From positions 124,001 to 188,000 of the forward strand of contig NZ_VUOD01000001.1 in the NCBI RefSeq assembly GCF_008386465.1: a DNA stretch of 64,000 nt, given 5' to 3'. Positions 24,385 to 32,924 of the stretch are shown piece by piece. Every line of letters starts with the position of its first letter. Within the stretch, counting starts at the first letter, position 1. The DNA comes from Arenimonas fontis. GTDB lineage: Bacteria > Pseudomonadota > Gammaproteobacteria > Xanthomonadales > Xanthomonadaceae. The notes under the pieces are model-generated. The model did no database searches. It was not told where the DNA came from and worked only from the letters and a program-made list of their open reading frames with translations. The translations under genes and the position numbers were made by a program.

Positions 24385-24789
24385 CTACTTGCGCCTCTTG
24401 CGTACGTACAGGACCAGGGAATGGTCCTCGATCTCGTAGCCGTGGCGGGCGGCGATTTCCTGCTGCAGCCGTTCGATCTCGGGACTGGTGAACTCGACCA
24501 CCTTGCCGGTGTCCACGTCCACCATGTGGTCATGGTGCTGGCCGCGGTCGAGCTCGTAGACGGCCTGGCCGCTCTCGAAATGGTGCTTGAGCACCAGACC
24601 GGCAGCCTCGAACTGGGTGAGCACCCGGTAGACGGTGGCCAGGCCGATGTCATCGCCGGCCTCCATCAGCAGGCGGTAGATGTCCTCGGCGGTGAGGTGC
24701 TTGGGGCTGGCGGTTTCCAGCAGCTCGAGGATCCGCATCCGGGGGTGGGTGACCTTGAGGCCGGCCTTGCGCAGGTCCTGGGATTCCAT
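24385..24789 (-). CDS. fur: Ferric uptake regulator Fur
   Basis: Iron-responsive repressor of 134 aa. It has a winged-helix DNA-binding domain (GLKVTHPRMRILELLE, then DIGLATVYRVLTQFEAAGLV) and a C-terminal metal-binding dimerisation domain with HHDHM and HGYEIEDHSLVLYVRKRRK. It lacks the CxxC pair of E. coli Fur (the positions read VDVDTG), as in Pseudomonas-type Fur proteins, so this is not a defect. The ATG at 24789 is preceded by a strong AGGAGG site; a start ten residues upstream is less likely. It is divergent from bamE across 116 bases, the usual fur-bamE arrangement. Confidence 0.96.
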   Translation of the reverse strand: MESQDLRKAGLKVTHPRMRILELLETASPKHLTAEDIYRLLMEAGDDIGLATVYRVLTQFEAAGLVLKHHFESGQAVYELDRGQHHDHMVDVDTGKVVEFTSPEIERLQQEIAARHGYEIEDHSLVLYVRKRRK

Positions 24790-24905
24790 GTCGCCTCCTG
24801 AATGCGCTCCCTGATTCACGTCCCCTCGCCGCCGCCGGCGACGGCGGCCCGTAGTGTATCATCGGGCCGATCGCACCCCGCCCGTTACGACCCGGACCTT
24901 TGCCG

Positions 24906-25289
24906 ATGCGTCTTGCCCTGCCCGTGATCCTCACCGCCGCGCTGGTTTCCGGCTGCGGCCTGGTCTACCGCCAGCCCGTGTTCCAGGGCAACCTGCTGGA
25001 AACGCGCAACGTCGAGCAATTGCAGGTCGGACTGAGCAAGGTGCAGGTGTTCAGCCTGCTGGGATCGCCGCCGCTGGCCGACCCCTTCCACCAATCGCGC
25101 TGGGACTACATCGCCACCGCCCGCCGCGGCCACGGCGACACCGAAATCAAGAACCTCACCCTCTGGTTCGAGGGCGACAGCTTGGTGCGCTGGGAGGGCG
25201 AGTACTTTCCGGAGGCCGACAAGGAACTGGCCGCCGAGATGCGTCGCTTCGGCAACCTGCCGCGCGACAAGGGCAAGCAGCGGCGCTGA
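24906..25289 (+). CDS. bamE: Outer-membrane assembly lipoprotein BamE
   Basis: Small lipoprotein of the BAM complex that inserts beta-barrel proteins into the outer membrane. The 127 aa begin with a lipoprotein signal (LPVILTAALVSGC, lipidated Cys at about 19). The SmpA/OmlA fold follows, with YRQPVFQGN, LQVGLSKVQVFSLLGSPPLADPFH and a C-terminal WYF-rich segment (LWFEGDSLVRWEG). The charged tail ends KQRR. It is divergent from fur and converges on rnfH. Confidence 0.96.
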   Translation: MRLALPVILTAALVSGCGLVYRQPVFQGNLLETRNVEQLQVGLSKVQVFSLLGSPPLADPFHQSRWDYIATARRGHGDTEIKNLTLWFEGDSLVRWEGEYFPEADKELAAEMRRFGNLPRDKGKQRR

Positions 25290-25351
25290 ACGGCGACCGC
25301 CGCCGAACCGGCACGGGAAGGCGCGCCGCCGCGGCAACGCACCTCGCCGGC

Positions 25352-25636
25352 TCAGGCCTGGCCGGCCCGGCGCCGCCGGGCAAGCTTCGGATCGGCCAGC
25401 AGCGGCCGCAGGATCTCGACCCGGTCGCCCGGGTGCAACACCGTGTCCGGCGCGGCCGGACGGCCGAATACAGCCAGCCGCGCGGGGTCCGGGACCAGAC
25501 CGGGAATGTGCCGGCCCGGGTCGGCGGCGGCCAGGGCGTCGGCCACGGTGGCGCCAGTCGGCAAGGCCAACGGGAACCGCCAGCAGCGCGAAGGCAGCGC
25601 GTACACCACTTCCACGCGCATCAGGCCCTCGCTCAT
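25352..25636 (-). CDS. rnfH: RnfH-family ubiquitin-like protein
   Basis: A 94-aa protein of the RnfH/UPF0125 family with the small beta-grasp fold: MRVEVVYALPSRCW, GATVADAL, FGRPAAPDTVLHPGDRVEILRPLLADPKLARRRR. The last motif (ILRPLLADPK-x-x-R-R-x-R) is diagnostic. The role is unclear; the name comes from neighbouring rnf genes in other species. Its start overlaps the ratA stop as ATGA, and ratA-rnfH opposite smpB is conserved in gammaproteobacteria. Confidence 0.93.
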   Translation of the reverse strand: MSEGLMRVEVVYALPSRCWRFPLALPTGATVADALAAADPGRHIPGLVPDPARLAVFGRPAAPDTVLHPGDRVEILRPLLADPKLARRRRAGQA

Positions 25637-26058
25637 GCGCGGTCGGCCTCGCGGCGGAAGTCGTCCACCATCCGGTCGGCCAGGCCCTGAAAGCCCAGGG
25701 CCAGGGCCGAGCCGAGCATCTTGCCGGCCACCTCGAAGTCCAGCTGCAGGCTGACCTTGCAGGCGTCCTCGGCCAGGCTGTGGAAACTCCAGGCGCCGGT
25801 GAACCGCCGGAACGGGCCCTCGACCAGCTCCATGCCGATCCGGATCGGCGCCTCGAGGGTGTTGCGGGTGGTGAAGCTGGTGCGCAGGCCACCCATGCGC
25901 AGGTCCAGCCGCGCCAGCATGTGCGCCTCGCCCTGCTCGAGCACCTGCGAGCCTTCGCACCAGCCGAACCGGACCGGGTAGGACGCCACGTCGTTGACCA
26001 GGTCGTACATGCGCCGGGCCGAATGCCGGACCAGCGCGTGGCGGTGAATGCTCGTCAT
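25633..26058 (-). CDS. ratA: RatA-family START-domain protein (Coq10-like)
   Basis: A 141-aa polyketide-cyclase/START-fold protein: HRHALVRHSARRMYDLVNDVASYP, EAPIRIGMELVEGPFRRFTGAW, then a C-terminal ALALGFQGLADRMVDDFRREA. Homologues are called RatA (proposed ribosome-associated toxin in E. coli) or Coq10-like (ubiquinone binding), and the sequence alone does not choose between them. It is divergent from smpB (66 bases) and translationally coupled to rnfH. The ATG at 26058 is used; a much longer frame upstream overlaps smpB antisense and is not real. Confidence 0.93.
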   Translation of the reverse strand: MTSIHRHALVRHSARRMYDLVNDVASYPVRFGWCEGSQVLEQGEAHMLARLDLRMGGLRTSFTTRNTLEAPIRIGMELVEGPFRRFTGAWSFHSLAEDACKVSLQLDFEVAGKMLGSALALGFQGLADRMVDDFRREADRA

Positions 26059-26124
26059 GGGGCCGAATCCAACCCTCGCCCGGCCGGCCCGCGATGGGCG
26101 ACAATGCCCGCCAAGGAAAGGGAC

Positions 26125-26637
26125 ATGTCCAAGAAGAAAAACAGCGCCAAGGATACCGCAGCCGGCCAGGGCCAGGCCCGCAAGACCATCGCCCTGAACC
26201 GGCAAGCGCGGCATGAGTACCATCTCGAGTCGCGCCACGAGGCCGGCATCGCCCTGCAGGGCTGGGAGCTCAAGGCCATCCGGGCAGGCCGCATGAACCT
26301 GAGCGATGCCTACGCCCTGGTCAAGGACGGCGAAATCTTCCTGCTGGGCGCGCAGATCACCCCGCTGATCCAGGCCTCCACCCACGTGATCGCCGACGAT
26401 CGCCGCACCCGCAAGCTGCTGCTGCACCGGCACGAGATAGACAAGCTGATGGGAAAGGTGCAGCGCGACGGCTACACCCTGATCCCCACCGCCGCCTACT
26501 GGAGCGGCAACAAGGTGAAGCTGGAGTTGGCCCTGGCCAAGGGCAAGCAGGCGCACGACAAGCGCCAGGCCGCCAGGGACCGCGACTGGGAGCGCGACAG
26601 GCAGCGGGTCATGCGCCGGCACAACAGGGACGCCTGA
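26125..26637 (+). CDS. smpB: tmRNA-binding protein SmpB
   Basis: Binds tmRNA and places it in the A site of stalled ribosomes. The 170 aa show the SmpB core (IALNRQARHEYHLESRHEAGIALQGWELKAIR, then DAYALVKDGE and LLLHRHEIDKLMGKVQRDGYTLIP). The basic C-terminal tail (GKQAHDKRQAARDRDWERD) mimics mRNA in the entry channel. The start follows an AAGGAAAGGGAC site. Its RNA partner, ssrA, begins 121 bases downstream on the same strand. Confidence 0.97.
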   Translation: MSKKKNSAKDTAAGQGQARKTIALNRQARHEYHLESRHEAGIALQGWELKAIRAGRMNLSDAYALVKDGEIFLLGAQITPLIQASTHVIADDRRTRKLLLHRHEIDKLMGKVQRDGYTLIPTAAYWSGNKVKLELALAKGKQAHDKRQAARDRDWERDRQRVMRRHNRDA

Positions 26638-26693
26638 GCCGGGCAAGGGACTCAAGGCCGCCACGCCTCCCTGAACGGCGCCGGCGGCCGCGC

Positions 26694-26722
26694 TTGAGCC
26701 CGCCCCGCCCCGCCCCCATAAT
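26694..26722 (+). promoter_or_regulatory. Sigma70 promoter for ssrA
   Basis: TTGAGC (26694-26699) and CATAAT (26717-26722) are separated by 17 bases of almost pure CCGCC repeats. Transcription would start near 26730, leaving about 29 bases of 5' leader for processing to the mature tmRNA end at 26759. Confidence 0.65.
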
Positions 26723-26758
26723 CGCTGCGTCGGTCCAACCGAACGATCTTCACGAACC

Positions 26759-27112
<354 letters not shown>

Positions 27113-27118
27113 ACCGCA

Positions 27119-27148
27119 AGCCCCGGCCCGTCATGGCCGGGGCTTTTT
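27119..27148 (+). terminator. Rho-independent terminator of ssrA
   Basis: Perfect 10-bp stem AGCCCCGGCC / GGCCGGGGCT with a six-base loop, followed by a run of T (27144-27148). It starts six bases after the tmRNA 3' end. Confidence 0.9.
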
Positions 27149-27199
27149 CGTTACGTCGGGGTCGCCAGCGGATCGTCTGCCCCAAGGATAGTGGCCGAT

Positions 27200-27270
27200 C
27201 GGACCGCGCAAGGGCGGTCCGGCTACACGAGTCGGCCGGTACCCGGATGCGGCGGCGAGAGTGCCGCCGC
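27200..27270. repeat. Two strong hairpins between ssrA and the MATE gene
   Basis: CGGACCGC / GCGGTCCG (27200-27207 with 27214-27221) and GCGGCGGC / GCCGCCGC (27249-27256 with 27263-27270) are both perfect 8-bp stems with six-base loops. They lie beyond the 3' end of the minus-strand MATE gene and could terminate or protect its transcript, or be a REP-like element. No second copy was noticed in the window. Nothing else is recognised in this 192-base gap. Confidence 0.55.
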
Positions 27271-27304
27271 CCCATGGGCGGCCGCGCCAGCCTCGCCCGC
27301 GGGC

Positions 27305-28753
27305 TCACACCCGCACCTTCTTCCAGCCGCCGCGGCTGAACAGCCACAGGGTGAACAGGCCGACGGCGGTCTCGGACACGAACACGCCCCAGAACACGCC
27401 GCTGTGCGCCCAGCCCAGCGGCAGGGCCAGGAACCAGCACAGCGGGATCTGGATCAGCCAGAAGAAGACCAGGTTGATCCAGGTAGGCGTCATGGTGTCG
27501 CCGGCGCCGTTGAAAGCCTGCACCGAAACCATCCACCAGCCGTAGACGAACAGCGAGTAGGACAGGATGCGCAACCACTCGCCGCCGATGCCGATCACCT
27601 GCGCCTCGTCGGTGAACAGCCCGATGATCGGGTCGTGCCAGAGGAAGAAACCCAAGGCGATGAGCAGCAGATAGGCCATGTTCATCCAGCCGATCCGCCA
27701 GACCGAGGCCTCGGCGCGACCGGGTTCGTCGGCACCGAGGTTCTGGCCCACCAGGGTGGCGGCGGCATTGGACATGCCCCAGGTCGGCATCATGGTGAAC
27801 ATCATCACCCGGATGGCGATGGTGGCGCCGGCCACCGCCTCGGTGGAGACGCTGGCCAGGATCCGCATCAGGAACACCCAGGCCATCATGGCCACGATCA
27901 TCTGGCCGATGCCGCCCAGCGAGGTGCGGGCGATATTCAGCAGGGTGGCGCCGTGAAGGCGCAGGCTGGAACGCAGCACCCGCAGGTGCTCGCTGCCGCG
28001 CACCAGAATCCACAGTTGCATCAGCACGCCGGCGCCGCGGCCGAGATTGGTGGCGATGGCCGCGCCCTCGATGCCCATGGCCGGAATCGGGCCGAGGCCG
28101 AAGATCAGGATGGGGTCGAGGATGATGTTCAGGGCGTTGGCCAGCCACAGCACCCGCATCGCCACGGCGGCGTCGCCGGCGCCACGGAAAACGGCATTGA
28201 TCACGAACAGCAGCATGATCACGGCATTGCCGCCGAGCATCCACTGCATGTAGCGGTAGCCCTGCTCGATAACCCAGGCATCGCCGCCCATCAACCGCAG
28301 CAGGTCCTTGGCCCAGACGATACCCACCAGCGTCACCGGCAGCGAGATCAGCACCGCCAGCACGATGGCCTGCACAGCCGACAGCGCCGCCTCTTGGCCA
28401 TGCTTTTCACCGACACGGCGGGCGACGATGGCGGTGACCGCCATGGACAGGCCCATGGCCACCGAATACAGCAGGAAAAGGTAGGTCTCGGTCAGGCCGA
28501 CCGTGGCCACGGCCGAAGCGCCGAGTTTGGCCACGAAGAAGATGTCCACCACCGCAAAGGTGGACTCCAGCACCAGCTCCAGCACCATGGGCACGGCCAG
28601 CAGGAAAACGGCCCGACGCAGCGGGATCCTGGTGTAGTCGGCGGCCGTGCCGCGCAAGGCCTGGCGCAGGTCGCTCCAGATCGTATGCCGGGTGGTTTCC
28701 GCGGCGAGCTCGGTCGGTTCCACCGGCTTGGCGGCTTCTTCGGTAACGGACAT
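27305..28753 (-). CDS. MATE-family multidrug/Na+ efflux transporter
   Basis: A 482-aa inner-membrane protein with about 12 hydrophobic segments after a polar N-terminus of some 45 residues. MATE features are the first-helix region RAVFLLAVPMVLELVLESTF, followed by DIFFVAKLGASAVATVGLTE, and the repeat in the second half (TSLGGIGQMIVAMMAWVFLMRI). Family members exchange drugs or organic cations for Na+ or H+. The substrate is not predictable here. The gene converges on ssrA and lies 75 bases downstream of the hydrolase gene on the same strand. Confidence 0.92.
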   Translation of the reverse strand: MSVTEEAAKPVEPTELAAETTRHTIWSDLRQALRGTAADYTRIPLRRAVFLLAVPMVLELVLESTFAVVDIFFVAKLGASAVATVGLTETYLFLLYSVAMGLSMAVTAIVARRVGEKHGQEAALSAVQAIVLAVLISLPVTLVGIVWAKDLLRLMGGDAWVIEQGYRYMQWMLGGNAVIMLLFVINAVFRGAGDAAVAMRVLWLANALNIILDPILIFGLGPIPAMGIEGAAIATNLGRGAGVLMQLWILVRGSEHLRVLRSSLRLHGATLLNIARTSLGGIGQMIVAMMAWVFLMRILASVSTEAVAGATIAIRVMMFTMMPTWGMSNAAATLVGQNLGADEPGRAEASVWRIGWMNMAYLLLIALGFFLWHDPIIGLFTDEAQVIGIGGEWLRILSYSLFVYGWWMVSVQAFNGAGDTMTPTWINLVFFWLIQIPLCWFLALPLGWAHSGVFWGVFVSETAVGLFTLWLFSRGGWKKVRV

Positions 28754-28828
28754 TTGCGCTTCCTTCCGGTCAGGCCAGCGCTACTTCCGGCTGGCCATCC
28801 ATGTTGGAGGGCGGCTGGACCACCGCCA

Positions 28829-29731
28829 TCAATGCTTCTCCCCGGCTTCGTCGAGGAACTGCAGGACCAGGGGCAGGGTCCGCTGCGGGTAACACGAGCC
28901 CGGCAGCGTGGTCAGCTGCTCGCCCAGGTATTCGCCGTGGCCGCCCGGCAGGATCATCAGCCGGCCGCGGGGAAACAGCCGCGCCAGCTCGGCCGCGTGT
29001 TCCGGCGTGACGATGTCGCGATCACCGGCCAGCACCAGCACCGGGGCCTGCACCGCCCGCACCTGCTCGTCGGGCACGTCGCGGAAATGCCGCATGCGCT
29101 CCGCATCGCGGTCGTGCATGCGCCGCAACGCCTCCGGGTCCGGATTGTGCGCCAAGAAGGCCTGCTTCAGGGGGTCGGGCATGTTATCGAGGCTGGCACC
29201 ATCCATGAACGCCCAGAATGCCGCCGGGGCGCCGTCGCGCCGGGTCATGGACGAGGCGAAGACCAGCCGCCGCACCCGCCGCGGATGCCGGATGGCGACC
29301 TGCAGGGCGATGCTGGCGCCATTGCTGAAGCCCATCAGGTCGGCCCGCTCCACCTGCAGGTGCTCCAGCAGCGCCGCCACATCATCCGCCGAAGCCTCGA
29401 AACTGGACGGCCCGTCCCGGAAGGAACTGCGCCCATGCCCTTCCTCGTCCAGGGCGATCACCCGGCGCGTACGCGCCAGCAGCGGCAGCGCCCGTCCCCA
29501 GGTGGTCTCGATGGTCGAGCCGCCGCCGTTGAGCAGAACCAGCGGCATGCCCTCCCGCGGGCCATGGTCCTCGTAGTACAGGTTGACGCCGTTGATCGCC
29601 GCATGACCGGCGTGGACGCGTGTCTCCGCCATTCCTTCCGCTCCAATGCATCGCTCGCCGTCATCGGCCCGGGCGCAGGCGGCCCAGGCCAGCATCGCCA
29701 GCAGGCATACGCCCAGTTCAGGCCGCGCCAT
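28829..29731 (-). CDS. Alpha/beta-hydrolase, probably exported
   Basis: A 300-aa alpha/beta-hydrolase with nucleophile S136 in GFSNGAS, acid in LVLAGDRDIVTPEHA and catalytic His in LPGGHGEYLG; LVLLNGGGST is the oxyanion loop. The N-terminus (LGVCLLAMLAWAACARA) looks like a signal peptide, which favours the start at 29731, overlapping the VOC gene by 14 bases. A start at 29632 with GGAG upstream would give a cytoplasmic form. It belongs to the unit DUF1428 - VOC - hydrolase opposite marR. The substrate is unknown. Confidence 0.85.
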   Translation of the reverse strand: MARPELGVCLLAMLAWAACARADDGERCIGAEGMAETRVHAGHAAINGVNLYYEDHGPREGMPLVLLNGGGSTIETTWGRALPLLARTRRVIALDEEGHGRSSFRDGPSSFEASADDVAALLEHLQVERADLMGFSNGASIALQVAIRHPRRVRRLVFASSMTRRDGAPAAFWAFMDGASLDNMPDPLKQAFLAHNPDPEALRRMHDRDAERMRHFRDVPDEQVRAVQAPVLVLAGDRDIVTPEHAAELARLFPRGRLMILPGGHGEYLGEQLTTLPGSCYPQRTLPLVLQFLDEAGEKH

Positions 29732-30635
29732 CGAAGGCCCGTTGCAGCGCCGCCAGGTCGAACTTCCTCATCTCCAGGAACGCACGGGTGATGCGATCGA
29801 CGCGTTCGCGCTCGCCGCTGCGCATCATCCGGTCGAGCACGGCCGGCACGACCTGCCAGGAGATCCCGAAGCGGTCCTTGCACCAGCCGCACTGCTCGGC
29901 TTCGGGTACGGCCGAAAGCCGGGACCAGTAGCGATCGATTTCCGCCTGATTTTCGCAGCGGACCATGAAGGAAACCGCTTCGTTGAAGCCGAAGCGATGC
30001 TCGCGGCCGCTGTCCATGGCCGCGAACCAGGTATCGCCGAGACGGAAATCGCTGAACATCACCGTGCCCTCGCGCTCAGGCGCCATGCCGGCCGGCCAAC
30101 GCAGCAACTGGCCTTCGCGCGAGCCATCGAACACCGACCGGTAGAAGGCTCCCGCCTCCTCGGCCCTGCCGCAGACCTCGCCGGTGAACAGTAGCGCCGG
30201 CGTCATGAACGGCCTCGGCTCACCCTCCGGGTCGGAAAGGATCAGCTGCCAGGACAGGCCATGGCGGTCCTGTACCCAGCCATAGCGCTTGCTGAACGGA
30301 TAGGCGTCCAAGGGCATCAGCACCTCGCCGCCCTCGCTCAACGCCGCCCAGGCGGCGTCCAGCGAGGCCCGCGCCTGCGGGTCGCGGCCGGGATCGTAGT
30401 TGACGATGAAGGAGATCGCCGGACTGAAGCGGAACAGCGGGCCGGCGGAGATGGCCATGAACGGCTGCCCGCCGAGGCGGAAGCTCACCACCTCGCAATC
30501 GCCCGAGGGCGTGTCGCGGACCTGGCCGATGTGGTCCAGCCCCGATCCGGGAAAGACGGAGCAATAGAACTCCGCCGCTTCCCTCGCCTGGCGGTCGAAC
30601 CACAGGTGCGGGACGATGGTCTTGATCCGGCTCAT
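29718..30635 (-). CDS. Two-domain VOC/PhnB-like protein (glyoxalase superfamily)
   Basis: The 305-aa protein repeats one domain twice: residues about 1-150 (IVPHLWFDRQAREAAEFYCSVFPGS) and about 155-290 (LLFTGEVCGRAEEAGAFYRSVFDGS). Each repeat carries the PhnB-like signature with a conserved aromatic, G-x-x-F-M and W-Q motif (LSWQLILSDP, ISWQVVPAVL). Such proteins are often misnamed demethylubiquinone methyltransferases and are mostly of unknown function. The ATG at 30635 lies two bases beyond the stop of the DUF1428 gene, so the genes are cotranscribed and probably controlled by the divergent MarR protein. Confidence 0.88.
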   Translation of the reverse strand: MSRIKTIVPHLWFDRQAREAAEFYCSVFPGSGLDHIGQVRDTPSGDCEVVSFRLGGQPFMAISAGPLFRFSPAISFIVNYDPGRDPQARASLDAAWAALSEGGEVLMPLDAYPFSKRYGWVQDRHGLSWQLILSDPEGEPRPFMTPALLFTGEVCGRAEEAGAFYRSVFDGSREGQLLRWPAGMAPEREGTVMFSDFRLGDTWFAAMDSGREHRFGFNEAVSFMVRCENQAEIDRYWSRLSAVPEAEQCGWCKDRFGISWQVVPAVLDRMMRSGERERVDRITRAFLEMRKFDLAALQRAFDGAA

Positions 30636-30637
30636 GT

Positions 30638-30991
30638 TCACAGCCCGACGAAGGGAACGAATCCGCCCCAGATCATGCGCTTCGGATCGAAGGGCATGTC
30701 GTTCTCCCATTCCTTGAAGCGCGGGTCGTTCATCACCTTCCGGTTGGCCTCGTCGCGCTTCTCACGCGAGGGGTAGACCACCCAGGAGAACACCACCAGC
30801 TCGTCCTCCTGCAGCTGCACCGCCCGCGGAAACGAGGTCAGCTCGCCGTAGGGCACGTCGTCGGGCAGGCACTCGACGTAGCCGATGGCGCCGTACTCGC
30901 GCCAGACCTGCTCGGCCAGGCGCGCCATCCTCTTGTAATCCTCCACCCTGTCCTTCTTCACCGGCATCAGGAAACCGTCGACGTAGGCCAT
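30638..30991 (-). CDS. DUF1428-family protein (YbaA-like)
   Basis: A 117-aa dimeric-barrel-like protein: YVDGFLMPVKKDRVEDYKRMA near the N-terminus, VVFSWVVYPSREKRDEANRKVM in the middle and DPKRMIWGGFVPFVGL at the end, which together define the DUF1428 family. The biochemical role is unknown. It is the first gene of the minus-strand unit facing marR, and its 5' region contains the palindromic candidate MarR operator. Confidence 0.9.
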   Translation of the reverse strand: MAYVDGFLMPVKKDRVEDYKRMARLAEQVWREYGAIGYVECLPDDVPYGELTSFPRAVQLQEDELVVFSWVVYPSREKRDEANRKVMNDPRFKEWENDMPFDPKRMIWGGFVPFVGL

Positions 30992-31041
30992 GCCGCATCC
31001 CTCCCGTTGTCTTTGCTGTGGACCCTGCCGGTCGGACCGGC

Positions 31042-31070
31042 TGGACTTTTTAAGTTGATATCAACATAAT
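31042..31070. promoter_or_regulatory. marR promoter with palindromic MarR operator
   Basis: The perfect 12-bp palindrome GTTGATATCAAC (31054-31065) lies between a -35 TGGACT (31042-31047) and a -10 CATAAT (31065-31070) spaced 17 bases apart on the plus strand. The promoter would start transcription about at the marR ATG, so the mRNA may be leaderless. The palindrome also sits 62 bases before the divergent DUF1428 start, so one repressor dimer could control both directions. Confidence 0.65.
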
Positions 31071-31077
31071 AAGCCCC

Positions 31078-31575
31078 ATGTCAACACCCGCCTTCCCGCG
31101 CGACAAGACGCTCGAGGTCGCCCAGGCCTGCGTCTGTCTGCACGTGCAACGGGCGGCACGGGCCTTGGCCCGGCATTTCGACGAGGTGTTCCGGCCACTG
31201 GGCCTGACCAACGGCCAGTTCTCCCTGCTGATGTCGCTGAACAGGCCCGAGCCGCCCACCATCGGCCAGTTGGCCCCGTTCCTGGCCATGGATCGCACCA
31301 CCCTGACGGCCCTGGTCAAGCCGCTGGAGCGTCGCGGCCTGATCGAAGTCCTGGCCGATGCCGGCGACCGCCGCAAACGCCGCCTGCGCCTGAGCGGCGA
31401 GGGCCATGCCCTGCTCAGCCGCGCCTACCCGCTCTGGTGCGAGGCCCACGCCGCCCTGGACAGGGCCCTCGGCGACCCCGCCACCCTGCGCTCGCTGCTC
31501 ATGCGCATCGCGCCCATGCCCCTCGCCGACCGACCGCCGCCGGCCGGGCCGGCAGCAAAGGATCAGGCCACGTAG
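31078..31575 (+). CDS. MarR-family transcriptional regulator
   Basis: A 165-aa winged-helix regulator: N-terminal dimerisation helix with LEVAQACVCLHVQRAARALARHF, recognition part FLAMDRTTLTALVKPLERRGL, and wing EVLADAGDRRKRRLRLSGEG (the D-x-R-x-x-R-L pattern of MarR wings). Two Cys (C19, C21 in QACVCLHV) could sense oxidants or electrophiles; that is inference. It is divergent from the DUF1428-VOC-hydrolase genes with a palindromic site between. Its last 13 bases overlap the convergent aldehyde dehydrogenase gene. Confidence 0.92.
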   Translation: MSTPAFPRDKTLEVAQACVCLHVQRAARALARHFDEVFRPLGLTNGQFSLLMSLNRPEPPTIGQLAPFLAMDRTTLTALVKPLERRGLIEVLADAGDRRKRRLRLSGEGHALLSRAYPLWCEAHAALDRALGDPATLRSLLMRIAPMPLADRPPPAGPAAKDQAT

Positions 31576-32921
31576 AGCGTCTTGATGTTGGTGAACTCGT
31601 GGATACCGTGGCCGGCGAGTTCGCGGCCGAAGCCCGAGTTCCGGGTGCCGCCGAACGGCAGGCGGACGTCGCTGCGCACCTGCGCGTTGACGAAACAGGC
31701 GCCGGCCGCGAAGCGCCGGGCAAACGCCTCGCCACGGGCCGGGTCGGCGGTCCAGACGCTGGCGCCGAGGCCGAAGCTGGTGGCGTTGGCGACCTCCATG
31801 GCCTCGTCTTCGTCGCGCACCCGGATCAGGCTTGCCACCGGGCCGAATAGTTCTTCTTCCCAGGCCGGCATGCCCGGAGCCACACCCGCCAACACCGTCG
31901 CCGGGTAGACGGTGTCCTTTTCGCCGGGCTTGCCGCCCAGCAGCAGGCGAGCGCCCCTAGCCAGGCTTTCGCTCACCTGCCGATGCAGGCCATCGCGCAG
32001 GTCGGCCCGAGCCATCGGCGCCAGATTGCTGCCGCGGGCTTCCGGGTCGCCCGGCAGCAGTTTGCCGGCCTCGGCCAGGAACCGCTCGGTGAAGCGCTCG
32101 ACGATGCCCGCCACCAGGATGAAGCGCTTGGCGGCGATGCAGGTCTGGCCGGCGTTGCCGTAACGCGAAGCCACCGCCGCCTTCACCGTCTCGTCCAGGT
32201 CGGCGTCCTCGAGCACGACGAAAGGATCCGAGCCGCCCAGCTCGAGCACGCATTTTTTCAGATGCCGGCCCGCGGTCGCCGCCACCGAACGTCCCGCCCG
32301 CTCGCTGCCGGTCAGGGTGACCGCCTTGATCCGCGGGTCGCCGATCACCGCCGCGGCTTGTTCGTTGTCCATGTGCAACACGCCGAAAACGCCATCCGGC
32401 AGGTCGGCTTCGCGCAGTACCGCGGCGATGGCGTCAGCGCAGCGCGGCACGTTGGTGGCGTGTTTCAGGACGGCGACGTTGCCAGCCATCAAGGTCGGGG
32501 CCAGGAAGCGGAACACCTGCCAGATCGGGAAGTTCCAGGGCATGATCGCCAACACGCAGCCGATCGGCTCGTAGGCGACGTAGCTGCGCCGTGCCTCGGT
32601 GGCGATGTCCTCTTCCCGCAGGTAGCGGGCGGCATTGTCCGCGTAGTAGTCGCAGGCCGCGGCGCACTTCTCCACCTCGGCCAGCGCTTCCTTGTGCAGT
32701 TTGCCCATCTCGGCCGTGACCACGTGCGCCAGCTCGGACTTGCGCTGGCGCAGCCCGGCCGCAACCTTGCGAAGACATGCGCCCCTGGCCTCCAGGCTCA
32801 GGCCCGACCAGACGGGAAAGGCGCGCTCGGCAGCCGCCAGCCTTTCCTCGATCGCTGCCGGGGACATCATCGAGTAGCGATACACCTCTCCGGTCCAGGG
32901 GTTCCGGTTTTCGACGGTCAT
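31563..32921 (-). CDS. sad: Sad-type NAD+-dependent succinate-semialdehyde dehydrogenase
   Basis: A 452-aa aldehyde dehydrogenase closest in memory to E. coli Sad (YneI): AIMPWNFPIWQVFRFLAPTLMAGN, KHATNVPRCADAI, the catalytic Glu in CVLELGGSDPF, catalytic Cys in GQTCIAAKRF, and LRDGLHRQVSESLARGARLLLGG. It should oxidise succinate semialdehyde, the product of GABA transamination, to succinate as the final step of putrescine breakdown. It begins 3 bases after the potI stop, so it closes the puuD-puuA-spuC-potFGHI transcription unit. Other short-chain aldehydes are possible substrates. Confidence 0.88.
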   Translation of the reverse strand: MTVENRNPWTGEVYRYSMMSPAAIEERLAAAERAFPVWSGLSLEARGACLRKVAAGLRQRKSELAHVVTAEMGKLHKEALAEVEKCAAACDYYADNAARYLREEDIATEARRSYVAYEPIGCVLAIMPWNFPIWQVFRFLAPTLMAGNVAVLKHATNVPRCADAIAAVLREADLPDGVFGVLHMDNEQAAAVIGDPRIKAVTLTGSERAGRSVAATAGRHLKKCVLELGGSDPFVVLEDADLDETVKAAVASRYGNAGQTCIAAKRFILVAGIVERFTERFLAEAGKLLPGDPEARGSNLAPMARADLRDGLHRQVSESLARGARLLLGGKPGEKDTVYPATVLAGVAPGMPAWEEELFGPVASLIRVRDEDEAMEVANATSFGLGASVWTADPARGEAFARRFAAGACFVNAQVRSDVRLPFGGTRNSGFGRELAGHGIHEFTNIKTLYVA

Positions 32922-32924
32922 GCC

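Noticed and set aside
24385-24789. Fur lacking the CxxC zinc ligands, first taken as a degenerate regulator
   Set aside because: Pseudomonas-type Fur proteins also lack this pair and function normally; the HHDH and C-terminal His motifs are intact.
25352-26058. RatA-RnfH as a type II toxin-antitoxin pair
   Set aside because: Although adjacent and once proposed as such, the proteins are of conserved housekeeping families (START/Coq10-like and ubiquitin-like), and the order opposite smpB is widely conserved.
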